A DNA stretch of 64,000 nucleotides from Metopolophium dirhodum. Lineage: Eukaryota > Arthropoda > Insecta > Hemiptera > Aphididae. Position 1 is the first letter of the stretch, and every line of letters starts with the position of its first letter. The stretch covers positions 54,854,270-54,918,269 of the forward strand of contig NC_083560.1 of the NCBI RefSeq assembly GCF_019925205.1, written 5' to 3'. Below are positions 48,001 through 59,888 of the stretch, one piece after another. The notes under the pieces were generated by a model, which saw only the letters and a program-made list of their open reading frames with translations, had not been told where the DNA came from and did no database searches. A program made the translations under genes and the position numbers.

Positions 48001-50383
48001 ATGCTCAGAAAGTTAACCAAAAATGAAAGTTCGTGAAAATATCTATTGATTGAAATGATTGAATACATTATTGATCAAAAATACATTAGTCAAATAATAT
48101 ATAATTTTGGTAGGGTTCGGAATTCCACGCTTAGCATCTAATTTTTTTTAGGTAGTACCTAACAATAGCTTATAGGCTATAGGCTCTTAAGTAATTTATA
48201 TATTCAAGAGCCCTTCCCCCCACAATTACTAAATATAATGTTAAACTAAGAGTTATATTTGTCACCGTTAAATATATTTAAAATAATTTATATATAATAT
48301 ACAAATAATTTTTTTTAAATCGTATACATTTCGGAAGCTTTAAAATAAAATAATAATTATTTGTATGCTCAACTGAGAGTCTTTTGAGACTCTACTCAGA
48401 ACCAAGTGGTTTTACAATGGTGTTTTTTTTTTTTTTTTTTTATCCTGTATAAAAAATTTCTGCCAGAAGGAGTGCTTCGATTTCAACATATAGTACCATA
48501 TCTTTTAGCAAATTGGATCAAGATGGTACTTTAGAGAGGTAATATTTCAATTTCCTCAATAGTTATTTATTGCCACTTGAAAAACTACCAACAAATTATG
48601 AAAAACCGCTAATGTTTTGTCTAACGCTTTGTTTATCACCATAGCAACGAATAAAAAATATAATATTATAATATTAATTCAACTTAAGGGCTATAATAAA
48701 TAATAACAATATAAAAAATTCAGACTGACAAAACGTCTCCGCTCAGAATCATATTTCATTTACAATGATATTATATCATTGAATTCAAGTTTAATACAAT
48801 CCATTAAACATTGACCCACTTTTATCCTACTGTACGTCAGAGTGACATCTACTTACCCGCTTTTTTTGTTTCTGTTTGAGTTGCTGAAGTCAGCAACAAG
48901 TTCCAACTTCAGTAGTTTAATACAATATTTAATATTATATGTGTATTGTGGATTTAAAAATGAAATATATACTCATATACTCATTACACAGATATTGATT
49001 TACTTGTATCTAGTTTAATAATTTTTTACCAGATGGCCAAAATTATATCAATTAAAAACCGTCGCTTTTGATTCCAAAAAATTAAATTGTGTTTCAACTA
49101 GTTATTTTCTGTTAAGTGTGTAGAGTGAGTAGGTGTACTTTGCAGTATGACCCTGCTGGTAATATGGTAAAATACATAGTTAAATATTGTCGGTAATCAT
49201 ATATTAACCTAGAAGAAAAATGCCTCTTTTCATATTATTTTACACCCTTCTTTTAACAGGATACAACTGGTTCTAGTATTTCTTATTTTATTATCAGAAC
49301 AACTTATGTACCAATATTGAAAATGTGGTAGTGGCAAATTTCTTTTTCTTTGTAATAAACTAATAACCGTGTGGTAGTTATATAATTAAACCATGTAAGA
49401 CAGTGTTAACTGCGCACTTCCTTACCCGTGTCAAATACGTAGGAGTTTGGACTGTTTTTTAGATTGGCCATCTGGAATTTCTTGTCAGCGTAACTGACCG
49501 CGATCAGAGAGCTCTGTTCCGTTGACCAAGATATGTTTTGGATCGGTCTCTTTGGAACGCAGGGGTCTACTATTACCGCCACTGTCTGATAAGACGGAAC
49601 AAGTGTTTGGAAATCTTGACATTTCGGTTCAGTAAAGTACGGTTGAAATATATCTATTGCATTATTTTGTTTTATGAAGTGTTCGGTGAGCTGAAAAAAC
49701 CATAAGATTTTTGAACAATATTTTACACACGTATTAATAAAAAAGAAAATATTTTCTCGTTTATATATTTGGTTAAAACCATAAATCAAAGGTGATTACA
49801 ATATTTATAGTTTATACTATATACGCGATGTACTTTGACTGATTTTTCTATTTATATTAACAAAGCATATTTGATTTGTGACAGAGATACGGTGAATAGG
49901 ACGAGGGGATTATAATATAAAATTCACGTAATCATAACTATTTCATACAATTATTTTTGTAAATATATTTACATACAACTGACATTGTCTTAACCGATTG
50001 TAAATACAATTTGTCCTTTTCCGCTTTCCTCCGGAATCTGGACACTTGTTCCGGATCGTCCAGGTGTACGTCGGCCGGCCAGCCGCCTTCCCTATGTAAA
50101 ATTCCTCGATCAACATACTTCACTCGCATCGTATTGGCCTATACACACCGTGTACTAGTCAATAAATAATATAGTACAATGTATTATTTTACTCGGAAAA
50201 AATGTATACCTCGTGTTCCGACCACTTGTTGGTTTCGTTGGTGGACTTGTCAACCGGATTCCTCTGTATCCAATCTTCCTCCAGACTGGGGTTAGGCATC
50301 ATATTTAGCAACACTGTCGGTCCGTTGTTGTGGAATCGACATTGTTTGCCGTAATCGCTCCTTTTTTTTTCGTATGTATACAT
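45007..50383 (-). CDS. DNAI2: Dynein axonemal intermediate chain 2 (ten exons)
   Basis: Encodes a WD-repeat intermediate chain of the axonemal outer dynein arm (Chlamydomonas IC69 family), which helps anchor the motor complex to doublet microtubules. In an insect it would act in sperm flagella and in ciliated mechanosensory neurons. Exons in transcript order: 50383-50210, 50138-49977, 49690-49426, 47965-47712, 47534-47379, 46758-46550, 46448-46313, 46233-46087, 45437-45270, 45072-45007. All introns are GT-AG and all phases agree, giving 1737 bases (578 residues), close to the roughly 600 of animal DNAI2. Diagnostic blocks: N-terminal 'KKRSDYGKQC' and 'EGGWPADV', 'HFIKQNNAIDIF', 'GQVALWDMRTGS', 'IMWWDTRDLSEPT', 'TIGDWQAKIWSE', 'MWTK', and C-terminal 'MFERETKREK', in the family order. 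The long third intron (49425-47966) holds a dispersed-repeat copy. Confidence 0.95.
45270..45437 (-). CDS. DNAI2: DNAI2 exon 9
   Basis: 56 codons, acceptor tcaatag|atg (weak pyrimidine tract), donor atg|gtgagt, phase 0 to 0. Begins with the family C-terminal signature 'MFERETKREKLIEAK', then a charged, probably helical region. Confidence 0.92.
46087..46233 (-). CDS. DNAI2: DNAI2 exon 8
   Basis: 49 codons, acceptor ctacttag|gtg, donor gct|gtgagt, phase 0 to 0. Carries 'GDGALLAVGDEGGNTRVIEM', the last WD blade. Confidence 0.92.
46313..46448 (-). CDS. DNAI2: DNAI2 exon 7
   Basis: 136 bases, acceptor tattatag|gaat, donor taag|gtaccc, phase 2 to 0. Carries 'NSKPSVFYTSRADGFMDCWD', a WD blade. Confidence 0.92.
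46550..46758 (-). CDS. DNAI2: DNAI2 exon 6
   Basis: 209 bases, acceptor caagtag|att, donor ctaa|gtacgt, phase 0 to 2. Carries 'IGTSTGHVFDGNRKGKTVLE', 'CHYGPLYSVRRNPAF' and 'TIGDWQAKIWSEEAKESQ'. Confidence 0.93.
47379..47534 (-). CDS. DNAI2: DNAI2 exon 5
   Basis: 52 codons, acceptor ttccacag|atc, donor atg|gtacgt, phase 0 to 0. Begins 'IMWWDTRDLSEPTDVLLLDL', the end of a WD blade. It is closed by splice sites on both sides and is under 60 codons. Confidence 0.93.
47712..47965 (-). CDS. DNAI2: DNAI2 exon 4
   Basis: 254 bases, acceptor tttacag|agatg, donor ccaa|gtaggt, phase 1 to 0. Contains the WD repeat 'LLAGGLLNGQVALWDMRTG' and 'GHRDLILSLEWIQSKTNSEF'. Confidence 0.93.
48395..48870 (-). repeat. 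Dispersed repeat family, partial copy E (in DNAI2 intron 3)
   Basis: The left-end region of the family is present in reverse: acaatgatattatatcattg near 48772, 'tgacccacttttatcctact' near 48814, and a terminal cttacccgc with a T run near 48855. Upstream parts (48395-48560) match the opposite end loosely. The middle is deleted. Confidence 0.6.
49426..49690 (-). CDS. DNAI2: DNAI2 exon 3
   Basis: 265 bases, acceptor ttttttcag|ctc, donor acgg|gtaagg, phase 0 to 1. Begins 'LTEHFIKQNNAIDIF' and enters the WD domain at 'ISWSTEQSSLIAVSYAD'. Confidence 0.93.
49977..50138 (-). CDS. DNAI2: DNAI2 exon 2
   Basis: 54 codons, acceptor gtatag|gcc, donor gtt|gtatgt, phase 0 to 0. It carries 'REGGWPADVHLDDPEQ' and 'FRRKAEKDKLY', the conserved N-terminal region preceding the WD domain. 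Confidence 0.93.
50210..50383 (-). CDS. DNAI2: DNAI2 exon 1
   Basis: 58 codons from ATG 50383-50381, starting MYTYEKKRSDYGKQ. It ends '...WSEHE' at the donor gag|gtatac, phase 0. The start matches the family position of 'KKRSxxGKQC', so I take this ATG as the true start. Confidence 0.93.
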
Positions 50384-50892
50384 TTTTAACGGGTTTTAGT
50401 AGCGCATGCAATAATTGCTTTTGATAAAACGAAACGAAAAATGATTTATGATAAATCCGATGGAATACATGTATTTATAACAATAACTTTTTGTATACAT
50501 ATACGTACTAATGGTCTCCATAGTCACTGTTTATTAATTGTAACTATAGTTACGTACCACTAAAAGAATATTGTACAATTTTGTTATTATGTAGATTGCT
50601 GAACATTATCATATTATTATTATCTGCATATAGACTCTTTGAATGTGTTTTTCTGTGCTGGGCACACAGGTAATTTCCAGTTTATTTTCCACTTACGTTA
50701 GTAATCTTAGATTACATAATATTTTAACCTGCATATAAATATCAAATATGATGTATTTTAATTTTCATACTATAACGATTTCAAAAATAATATTTAGAAT
50801 TTTATTATTACATTCAACAGAATATATTTCATACAAAAGTCTTTATTTCCAACCACTTTCCGTTAAAATGCAAACTATTATGCAAAAATGTT
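50384..50892. promoter_or_regulatory. DNAI2 5' flank (putative promoter region)
   Basis: The roughly 500 bases between the DNAI2 start codon and the nearest repeat copy hold no gene. They must contain the 5' untranslated region and core promoter if exon 1 is the first exon. No TATA box or RFX/X-box site could be assigned with confidence by eye. Confidence 0.35.
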
Positions 50893-52117
50893 GGCAAGTG
50901 GGTACCAATAGTTGTAGGTGTCGAATAGGTCACTGTAATTGACGTGTGTTAAATTTAAATTCAATGATATCTATATTATTATCTATATTCTAAGCGGAGA
51001 TAGTCTGTCAATCAATATTACTAGGTAAGTATATTGCACCATATTTGAGTAAGCCTGGGATATTTAATATTATATTTGTGTTGTCATAAATAATTTATAT
51101 TACTATAAGACATTAGTATTATATGGTGGGAAGGTTAATTTAATTTTTGCTGAAAACATTCCATATATTATAATATTATTATCTAATTATTTTGTTTAAA
51201 ATATGAACTTTGTATTAAATTGTCAAGTTCTTTGAATCAGAAAAATATTTTTTTATAGAAAAAAAAACTAAATCCAAATTATCAAATATCAATCAACAGA
51301 TCAAAATAGTACAAATATTTTTGAAAAACATAACAATAATTTAATAAATTATAATATAAACAGTTGGTAAGGATTTCAAGTAACTATGGTTATTCGTTTT
51401 GGAATTAGAACAAAATAAGAAAATTGTTTGAGGTAAACACGTAAAAGTTTCAAACTCTAATTAAAAATTAAAAAGACATGAAGGTAAAATATTTTTTTTT
51501 ATTATACGTAGATAACCTATGATAATTCTAAATTATATTTTAAGACCGTAGATATAAAAAGAAAAATGTTTACGGATTTCAAACTACCTTGTATTAAATG
51601 TTCAATCCTTAGTTATAAAAGTTGAACATTTTATACATTTTTTCAAAATTCGAACCTTAAATGCTTATAGAAAAAATTGTTTCTATGCATTTTTAATATT
51701 TTTCAAGTTCTAAAGTAACAATATATCAGTAGCCTTGTAATAAATGTTCACGCTTTTTTACCCTAAAAATTTTATTGACATTTATAGAAAAAAAAACTAA
51801 AAAAATTGGAAATTGAAAATGTCTGTAAACAGTTCAAAACAAATCAAAATATTTTGAAAATTTATCATGTATAAAAAATACCATTTGTTTTAGAGTTACA
51901 CCAAAAACCAAAATCGATTTTGCGTAAAAATTCCCGTTTTTCCTTAATTTTTATGTTGTTTTCCCCGGTTCTTTAAAAAATATTGAGAATTTAAAAATTT
52001 TACAAGATACTGTTGAAGAAAATCGAAGCCAAACCGTGATGATGGAAACAAAAAAAAAATAATTAAAAAACAAAAAAAAACATACATAATTTATTAATCA
52101 CTTCGCTCAGAATCGAT
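50893..52117 (+). repeat. Dispersed repeat family, copy F
   Basis: Forward copy with a diverged left end (ggtcactgtaattgacgtgt) and a good right end (cacttcgctcagaatcg near 52100-52116). Internal blocks follow the order of copy A but lack parts of the second internal half. It is paired tail to tail with copy G. Confidence 0.7.
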
Positions 52118-52205
52118 AATAATAAAAAATAATTTTCTAAATATTAATTGAATTAACAGAGATCTATTAATATTATTTATAATTTATTATTTAGCTTGTA
52201 CTTTT

Positions 52206-53685
52206 TTAGATTCTGAGTGAAACGATGAATGTATTGATTTTACAATGATGTGTGTTTTTTTTTTTATTTTTTTTTTTTTATTTTTTTTTTAATTTTTTTA
52301 TTTTTGTGTCTGTGTACACGATAAGTAGTCGAAATAATGCTTCGATTTTCGACTTCAGTATCTTGTTCGATGGGAAAGTGAATATCGTTGGTGCATTGAG
52401 GAGGTCAAAATTTTAATTTCCCAGTAGTTTTCAAAAGCGATGTGAAAAACAAAAGAAAAATTAAGGAAAAACGGGAATTTTTACGCAAAATCGATTTTTA
52501 ACAAAATCGATTTTGGTTATTGGTGTAACTCTAAAACAAATGACCGTAGATGCATGAAATTTTCACTGGTTGTTTATATTTGCATTTTCTATACACAATA
52601 CAATTTTGAAAATAATTTGACTTTTTTTGAACTGTTTACGGACATTGTCAGTTTTCAGTTTTTTTAAATTTTTTTTCTATAAATATCAATAAAATTTTAT
52701 TTGTTGGGTAAAAAAGCTTGAAAATTTAATAGAAGGCTCCTAGGTTATTGTTTCAAAGGCAGATGAAAAAAATTAAAAATCCTTAGTCACAGTTTTTTTT
52801 TATACACGTTTAAAGTTCAAATCTTGAAAAAATACGGAAAAATCACGAAAATTTGCAAATTATTTTGAGTTAGAAATTCATAAAAAATTTTCTTTTTAAA
52901 TCTAAGATTTTAAAATCTAATACAAGATTCCTCATAAGTTTGTCTAACTTTATCAAAAAAAAAATTTCTACAAGAAAGTCAAATTAAATTTTTATGAGCG
53001 TTTTAAATTCATATTTTTACAACATTAGATATTCACTCGATTTCTCATGTACCGATTTCCTTATTTTCTTGTAATTCAAAAACGAATAACTGTAGATACA
53101 TGAAAATTTCACTGAATGTTTATATTAGCATTTCCTATACACCATACAATTTTGAAAATATTTTGACACTTTTTGAGCTGTTTACGGGCATTTTCAGTTT
53201 TCAATTTTTTTAGTTTTTTTTTCTATAAATATCAATAAAGTTTTATCTGTTGGGCCAAAAAGTGTAAAAATTTAATACAAGACTCCTGATATATTTTTAC
53301 AATAGCAGTTGAAAAATATTGAAAATACATAGGCACAGTTTTTTTTTATAAGCATTTAAAGATCAAATTTGGACAGAATTTATCAAATTTATAATTTAAT
53401 AATTATTTTGTAGTTAAAAATTTATAAAATGTTCAACTTTTATAGCTAAGGATTGAAAATTGAAAACAAGGCTCCACGTAAATAGGTTATTTATAAATTA
53501 CTTTATTCACAATAATATCATCAAATATACTTGGTAATATCATAGGCTGACTGACCGTTTTCGCTCAGAATCGTTTTTCTTATACAATGATATTATATCA
53601 TTGAATTCAAATTTAACACCATCCATTACAGTGACCCACTTGTAACCTACTGTACAGCAGAGCGACATCCACTTATCCACCTTTT
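52206..53685 (-). repeat. Dispersed repeat family, near-full-length copy G
   Basis: Reverse copy running from ttagattctgagtgaaacga to cgacatccacttatccacct, about 1480 bases. Together with copy A it defines both ends of the family. The matching inner inverted end (ttcgctcagaatcg) lies near 53562. No open frame. Confidence 0.75.
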
Positions 53686-53719
53686 TAAACATTGAAAACC
53701 ATACGAAAATAAATATTTT

Positions 53720-54475
53720 AATGTAGTATTTATTTATTCAAATAGCAAATTAGCAATTTAGTATTAAGAAACAATTATGTACATCACAAAATGAACACTT
53801 CCACAGTGCTACCATAATAATATGTTAATATGATTTATCCTATTTTAATATGGCTCTTGGGTCATAGGTCTTTAATCATTCCGATCAGTGTGATGTGTGC
53901 GCCCACTCATGTACCGTAAAATGTCTACTTACACAGAATGACTTGTCGCATACATCATATGGTTTTACGCTAGAGTGTGTGCGTCGATGTTTTGTCGAAT
54001 AGCTACTTTAACAGAACGGTTTGTCACACACATCGCACGTGTATGGTTTTTCACCAGTGTGTGTGTGTGACATCGTCTCGTAAAATGCCCACTTTCAGTG
54101 AATGACTTGTCACATTCCATCGCATGCGGTATGGTTTTTCACCAGTCTGTGTGCGTTGATGTTTCGTCAAATCGCCACTTCCACTGAATGATTTATTACA
54201 TACATCACATGCGTACGGTTTTTCACCAATGTGTGTGCGCGATGTATCGTCAAATGACCACTTTCAATAAACGACTTGTGGTATACATCGCACGCTTACG
54301 GTTTTTTGCCAGTGTGCATTCGCTTATGTACCGTCAAATTGTTACTTCCAAAGAACGACTTGTCACATACATTGCACGTGTATGGTTTTCACCAGTGTGC
54401 GTGCGCTGACAAATGGATACTTTAGCTGAACGACTTGTCACAGACGTCGTACAGGTAATGTTTCTTCTCCATTTT
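53720..54475 (-). pseudogene. C2H2 zinc-finger pseudogene
   Basis: About six finger units can be followed on the minus strand through recurring 'CDKSF'-type and 'HTGEKP'-type codons, but single-base indels break nearly every finger. The most upstream unit starts 'MEKKHYLYDVCDKSFS' and then meets a stop (near 54425). The 3' flank (53720-53770) is clearly homologous to 24059-24110 and 53820-53930 to 31490-31580, so the three loci are paralogues. I do not expect a product. Confidence 0.75.
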
Positions 54476-55119
54476 TCTGCTGGTGCGTCGTCAGTTTGCC
54501 TCTAACAAGTAACAGTAAATAATTTATTTAACATGTCATTATTTTTCATACAACTACTTGATTACTATTTGTTTGAGATGGTATTTTGCGCCAGTTTTAG
54601 TACTATTAACAAATTAGTGTCACTAATATGTTTCATTAAGTGCGTATGTAATCTAATTGCTATTATTCATACTTCAAATGATTATGTACATGCATTCTAA
54701 CATCTGGCGCATACAAATTGGGTAGCAATTTAGGTAAAAATGTATTTTGTCAGAAACTGATATTCAATAAATATTCTTGTCTTCCTTTGGTTTTTGTTAG
54801 TTTATCGCAATTATTTAAGGTTTTTATACATGTGTTTTATGCACTTTTTAGTTTTCACTTATCCTAATATTACAACTTGATATAATTTGCTTCCTGCAGA
54901 GACCAACCTCATAGTTGAAGAATTAAACATTTGTAGTTTTTACTGATCCTAAAGTTGATGTCAGATAAAAATAATAATATGTACACATAATTACAAGAAA
55001 TGGTAGCGCTAATCCAATTTTAAATACTGCAATATTCGTGTCACAGGCCCCAATTACCTTAATACGTAGATATTTATAAACAAAATAACGCTGTACTGCT
55101 TCTACTGTTAGAATTAATG
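54476..55119. other. Spacer between zinc-finger remnants
   Basis: AT-rich, with no domain-bearing frame. Confidence 0.35.
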
Positions 55120-55185
55120 AACGATTTGTTACATACGTAATTTGTTACGTACAGTTTTTCACCAGTGTGTGGACTCAATGTTTCG
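55120..55185 (-). pseudogene. Isolated C2H2 finger remnant
   Basis: The plus strand contains gtttttcaccagtgtgtg and aacgatttgttacatacgta, the reverse of 'HTGEKL' and 'NKSF' codons, as in the neighbouring pseudogene. Only about one finger remains. Confidence 0.5.
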
Positions 55186-55824
55186 TATACACTCAATTGT
55201 ACACCATTGAAATCAATTAATAGCTGCTAATCAATCATATAAAACTAAATAAATACGAATGGGTGTTGTTTTGAATTTTAAATACAAGTTATATTAATAG
55301 ATTCCTTGAGACTTGGAGGGTGTATATAGCTTATTTTGTCAACCCCTATAGATTTCTAAAGGATGGCTTACACTCGCATTTTTTTTTATTCTTATGAAAA
55401 AAGAAAATTGTTAAGTTTATTTATAGAGTTGCCGCATTGGTTAAAGGCCATCCGTTAATCGTTTCAAGTTCCAAAAGTCCATCTTAAGAGAAAGCATAGA
55501 TATGAGGATTAGAAAAACCAGATGAAGCCGTTCGTATAAAACTACACTGGTATTGCTTGACAGGCGGTCAACCTTGCGCTTAGATATACAGGATTCCAGG
55601 CTAAAATATTAAAACATAATATAAATGGGGCCGATATTTATTAAAACTACGATGAGTAAAAATACAAATGTCCTGTAAGGTATCGTCATTGGGTGTCTTC
55701 TTTTAATGAAAGACTGAAGCTAGTTAATTGTGTCTATTTTTAGTAAACTAAGTTATAACAACATAATAATTTATAGATATAATATTATTGTTGACATTTA
55801 AAAAATGTTATTCTTAATACTATT
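55186..55824. other. Spacer, no supported gene
   Basis: A moderately GC-rich patch at 55430-55600 has stops in all frames. I see no domain. Confidence 0.35.
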
Positions 55825-56138
55825 TTAGGTTATGAGCGGAATGTATTGATTTTTTAATGATGTGTTTTTTTTTATTTTATTTTGTTTTTGGGTCTGTCAT
55901 CACCTTTTAGGACAGTAAAAATGCTTGGATATTTTTCAACAGTATCTTTTCTGATAGGAAAATGAATCTAGTTGGTACTTTGAGGGGTCAAACGTAAACA
56001 TTTCTCAGTAGTTTTCAAAAGCGCCATGAAAAACAAAAGAAAAATTAAGGAAAAACGGGAATTTGTACGCAAAATCTGTTTTTGAAAAAAATCGAATTTT
56101 GTTTTTGGTGCAACTCTTAAACAAATGACCGTTTATGT
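55825..56138 (-). repeat. Dispersed repeat family, truncated copy H
   Basis: Starts ttaggttatgagcggaatg, then tgatttt...aatgatgtg. It follows the order of copy G up to acaaatgaccgtttatg, where it stops abruptly. About the first 20 percent of the element is kept. Confidence 0.65.
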
Positions 56139-56566
56139 TAAGTATATTATTATTGTATCATAAACACACACACACGATGCACATCTATGATATTGTAATA
56201 CCATGTATATTATATTATTATTGTACATTATCGTTATTATAATAACGTTGTTTTATCCGCGCGGTATGTTTTCATTTCATTTTTACCATTCCATTTTAAC
56301 TAGAAATTTCTAATTTAATATTATAATAGTAACAACACTTGACGTGTAGAGCGGCATCAACCAGCGTCGCTGCCTCGGGTGAGTTTCTTTAAAGCTTCAG
56401 AGTTTGCTGTAACTGTTATGGATAATATAATTAGGAAACACGTAAGACCACCGAAATGCGACTGGTATACATGACGACCGGCACACTGACCACAGTATAA
56501 TAACACTATATATAGGGTGATTCACCAAGCCTGGTCACCTCCCAACAAACATAATATACAGGGTTA
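56139..56566. other. Spacer with a possible untranslated exon
   Basis: A GC-richer patch (56335-56400) ends in a good donor-like string, ctcgg|gtgagt, but has no long frame. A tatagggtgattca string near 56511 resembles another mariner-type end without a visible partner. Confidence 0.3.
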
Positions 56567-57310
56567 TTTTTTAAGCATTCTCACCCTATTTTTATGTTTA
56601 AATTACGCGTGCCTATAGTCACTTTATGATTTTATGAATGTTTAACTATAGATAGTTAAATACAATATTTTTAATCCTTAGATTTTTCACAATATTCGAG
56701 CATTCTGTGACGATACTAAAATTAGTTTTTCAAATGAAAACCCACATGTTTTAATGATATTTGTTAATTAGTTAATCAGTTGATTTTTCTATAAATGTTG
56801 ATGTGCCGTAATCGAAATTTTAACCGAATTTCTGAGTTATTCACTTTGAACACTATAAGAATAATAGTCTATATAAAATACTTTGTAAATTTATACGAGT
56901 TTGGTAGCTATATTTAAGTATTAAACATAAAATACTTGTTAATAATTAATTCTTAGTAAAGTATACTAAGAACATTTTTTAATATTACAAAATGCATATG
57001 GATTAATATTGCACCAAATAATTTTGAAATCAAAAGTCGATAATATCCTTTTAATGAACTATTATTTATCCTTAGTAATATTGGTTGAATAACTCGTTCT
57101 AATTTCGATTACAGTACGTCAACAATTTCAGAAAAAAATAACTTATTCACAATTTACATTAAAACATGCAGGTATGTTATTATTTGAAAAACCAATGTCC
57201 GTATTTAGTTACAATTAAAAATTCCAAAAATCAGACTTTAAATATATTGCGTACCTACGCATCATTTAAACAAAAAAAATGGGGTGAGCATGATGAAAAA
57301 TCACCCTGTA
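56567..57310. mobile_element. Mariner-like fold-back MITE
   Basis: The left end, ta-cagggttattttttaagc, and the reverse complement of the right end, ta-cagggtgatttttcatca, match, and the match resumes with a shared ctcaccc(t/c)atttt block, giving about 45-bp inverted repeats. TA sits at each outer edge, as for Tc1/mariner. Further inverted segments lie inside, for example gtaatcgaaatt near 56808 against aatttcgattac near 57102, so the whole 744 bp can fold back. No transposase is encoded. Confidence 0.7.
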
Positions 57311-58844
57311 TATTATATATTTATATATTATACGATGTTACATGCTTATTATAATATTATTTATTATGCAAACGGCGTGTGCGTCCCCTTCGGCGCCGGG
57401 TCCGGAAAAGTAGTCCTGTTTAAAAACATATTTTTCACGTGCGTTCAGATCGACTTCAACGTCCAATTACGCCATTTAGAATTTCTTTAATATAGGTTAC
57501 ACACGATGTGGCGTCATTAGTCACCGCAACAATCCGACGAATCGAAAACATCCGATGAGTGTTGTTATTCTTGTATACAACGATTTCAGAAATAAAGAAG
57601 AAAAAATGGCAAACGGACATTTTTGAGCTTAAAAACGTATTCATGTTTTCACAGTTATCGATTCAAATAGTTGGTAATAAATTAAATAACAATAATATCC
57701 AAATGAACAATATTTTACACATATTGAAACCAAATCATATAATCATTCTTAAAAAAATGCACATCAACTACCTATGTAATTTCGGTTATTTTTGAACTTA
57801 TGTAAGAATCTATAGGATGAACTTCGTTTTAAATGTTCAAGATTTACGATCAAGATACAAGCACAGTGATAACAATGAGTAAGAATCTAATAAGTAATTC
57901 TAATATAACCAATAAACAAGAACTTAATAGATATATAGTTAATTCAATTTTATTCCAAAAACAGCTTGACAACTTGATTCATCCGTGATGAACGTGGTAC
58001 TTACTTAAATATGAGTCTAAGAGTAGGTATTATGATAAATTAACGATTTTCACGTTTTAGTGTGCTTCTATTACCTACGAATAAAAAAAATATATATTAC
58101 ATGAAAAAATAAAATTAATAATAAGTGTAATACTTAATAACTTATAATAATATATTATTATACATTTTCCAAATCACTTTCCACCATAGGATGAAATCAT
58201 CTTTAGCGTTTATTTAAGTACCTTCTGCACATTATATAATATTATGTAGGTAAAGCAGTTACAAACACTATATAATAATAAAACCAGACAAATAACATTA
58301 TAGGATGGGATGAAAGGTTTTGTTAAGTAAGTATTAAAAAAATTTTATTATTATTTTACTCATACCTATATCATAATATTATATTAATTAATCACAAATA
58401 TGGTATCATTAAAACGTCTTCATAATATGTATGGTAGTACAGTAGGTAGGTTGCTACTTAACACATAATATCATAATGTATAGTTTCTAAAGTTATTTAA
58501 CAAATTAATTATATAACTCTTCGTTGTAATACTGTTAGATTTTTTTTATATTAACCGGAACAAAAACAATTAATTATAACAACAATAATAATGTGTAGTT
58601 ATACTAATGCTGTATAAAGCTAAAAGCTTTTACATTATTTATAATTATAGGTAGGTAGCCTATTATGATAAAGTTACATAACATATTAATTAAAGTTATT
58701 GTCATGTCTACTAAACTACTTATAACGAATCTGATAAAAATAATACGTTAAAAAAATATATAGTTTATGTCTAGTTCTTCATTGTGGATTTTCAAGTAGT
58801 GCAAAATATTATAAATCCAGTTTTTGTTTATGAACGTTACTAAA
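57311..58844. other. Intergenic DNA, no supported gene
   Basis: A short GC-rich patch at 57365-57480 has an open frame without a recognisable domain. The rest is AT-rich. Confidence 0.4.
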
Positions 58845-59345
58845 TTCGTAAAAATAACGGAAATTTGCAAATTATTTTGTAGTAGAAAATAATATATTTG
58901 ATTTTATGTTTTATACCTTGCACCACACTTCCTTATTATACCTTGTCTGTTGTATAGATTGTAAATATAATATTTAAAAAAAAAAATAAAAAATGAAAAA
59001 AGTTTTAATACCTATAACTGTTTGAATGAAATTTTCAATATATTTAGATTCATTTTAACTTTTAGGCTATTTCTAGGAATTGCATTTTTCTTCAATACCT
59101 TTTTAATCAAAATGTTGGATTGGAAAAAAGATATAAAATATAAAATTAGATTTTTTATAAGTTGTACTTATACTTAACTTGTAATTTAAAAATATCGAAA
59201 ATATAAAGTAGTGCCTACTTAATCTCTTTTATAGACATTTGTCATTTAAACGTATACAAAATTGTATGTACAAACAAAAAATAACAATTTAAGTCATTCT
59301 GTTGTAATTCAAAAAATATTAACTATAGGGACTTGAAACACCTGG
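58845..59345 (-). repeat. Dispersed repeat family, highly diverged copy
   Basis: Blocks such as gaaatttgcaaattattttg (near 58858) and tgtaattcaaaaaatattaa (near 59307) match copy G in the same order and orientation. Ends are not defined. Confidence 0.4.
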
Positions 59346-59888
59346 CCGCATACATTATTTTCTATAGGTATAGAATTATAGCCATATAGGTTAAATTATT
59401 TTATTTACCAAATATTTATATTAAGTTATTTTAAGCTATTATTTATCCAACAAAATTATTCACACCGTTTTACAGTATATTAAAACTGACGTGTAACAAA
59501 CAAATTATATGATATAGGGTTATATCTATTATAGAAATGTAGAATGAAAATTGTAAACACGTTTTTAATTTTTTATCAACAACACAACCACGGTATTGGA
59601 ATATTACCACAGGTTTACCCAAAATAGGGTTTTCCCGTTACAATAAGATAAAACATAAATAGCAACTAATATAGATACAAGTCCTCTAGATACCTAGTAA
59701 TTATAATGTTACCTACATAACTAAATGTATGTATTTATAATACCTATATAATATTATATATATATAAACATAGCCATTAGCCATATAGGATACAAATACA
59801 TTACACAACTTATGATATTGCGGATACTGACCATAATAAATAATTCATTTAATAAATCAATATATTTAAAAATCTAAGTAAGTATTAA

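Noticed and set aside
55430..55600. GC-richer segment that might be an exon
   Set aside because: Stops occur in all frames and no motif is recognised.
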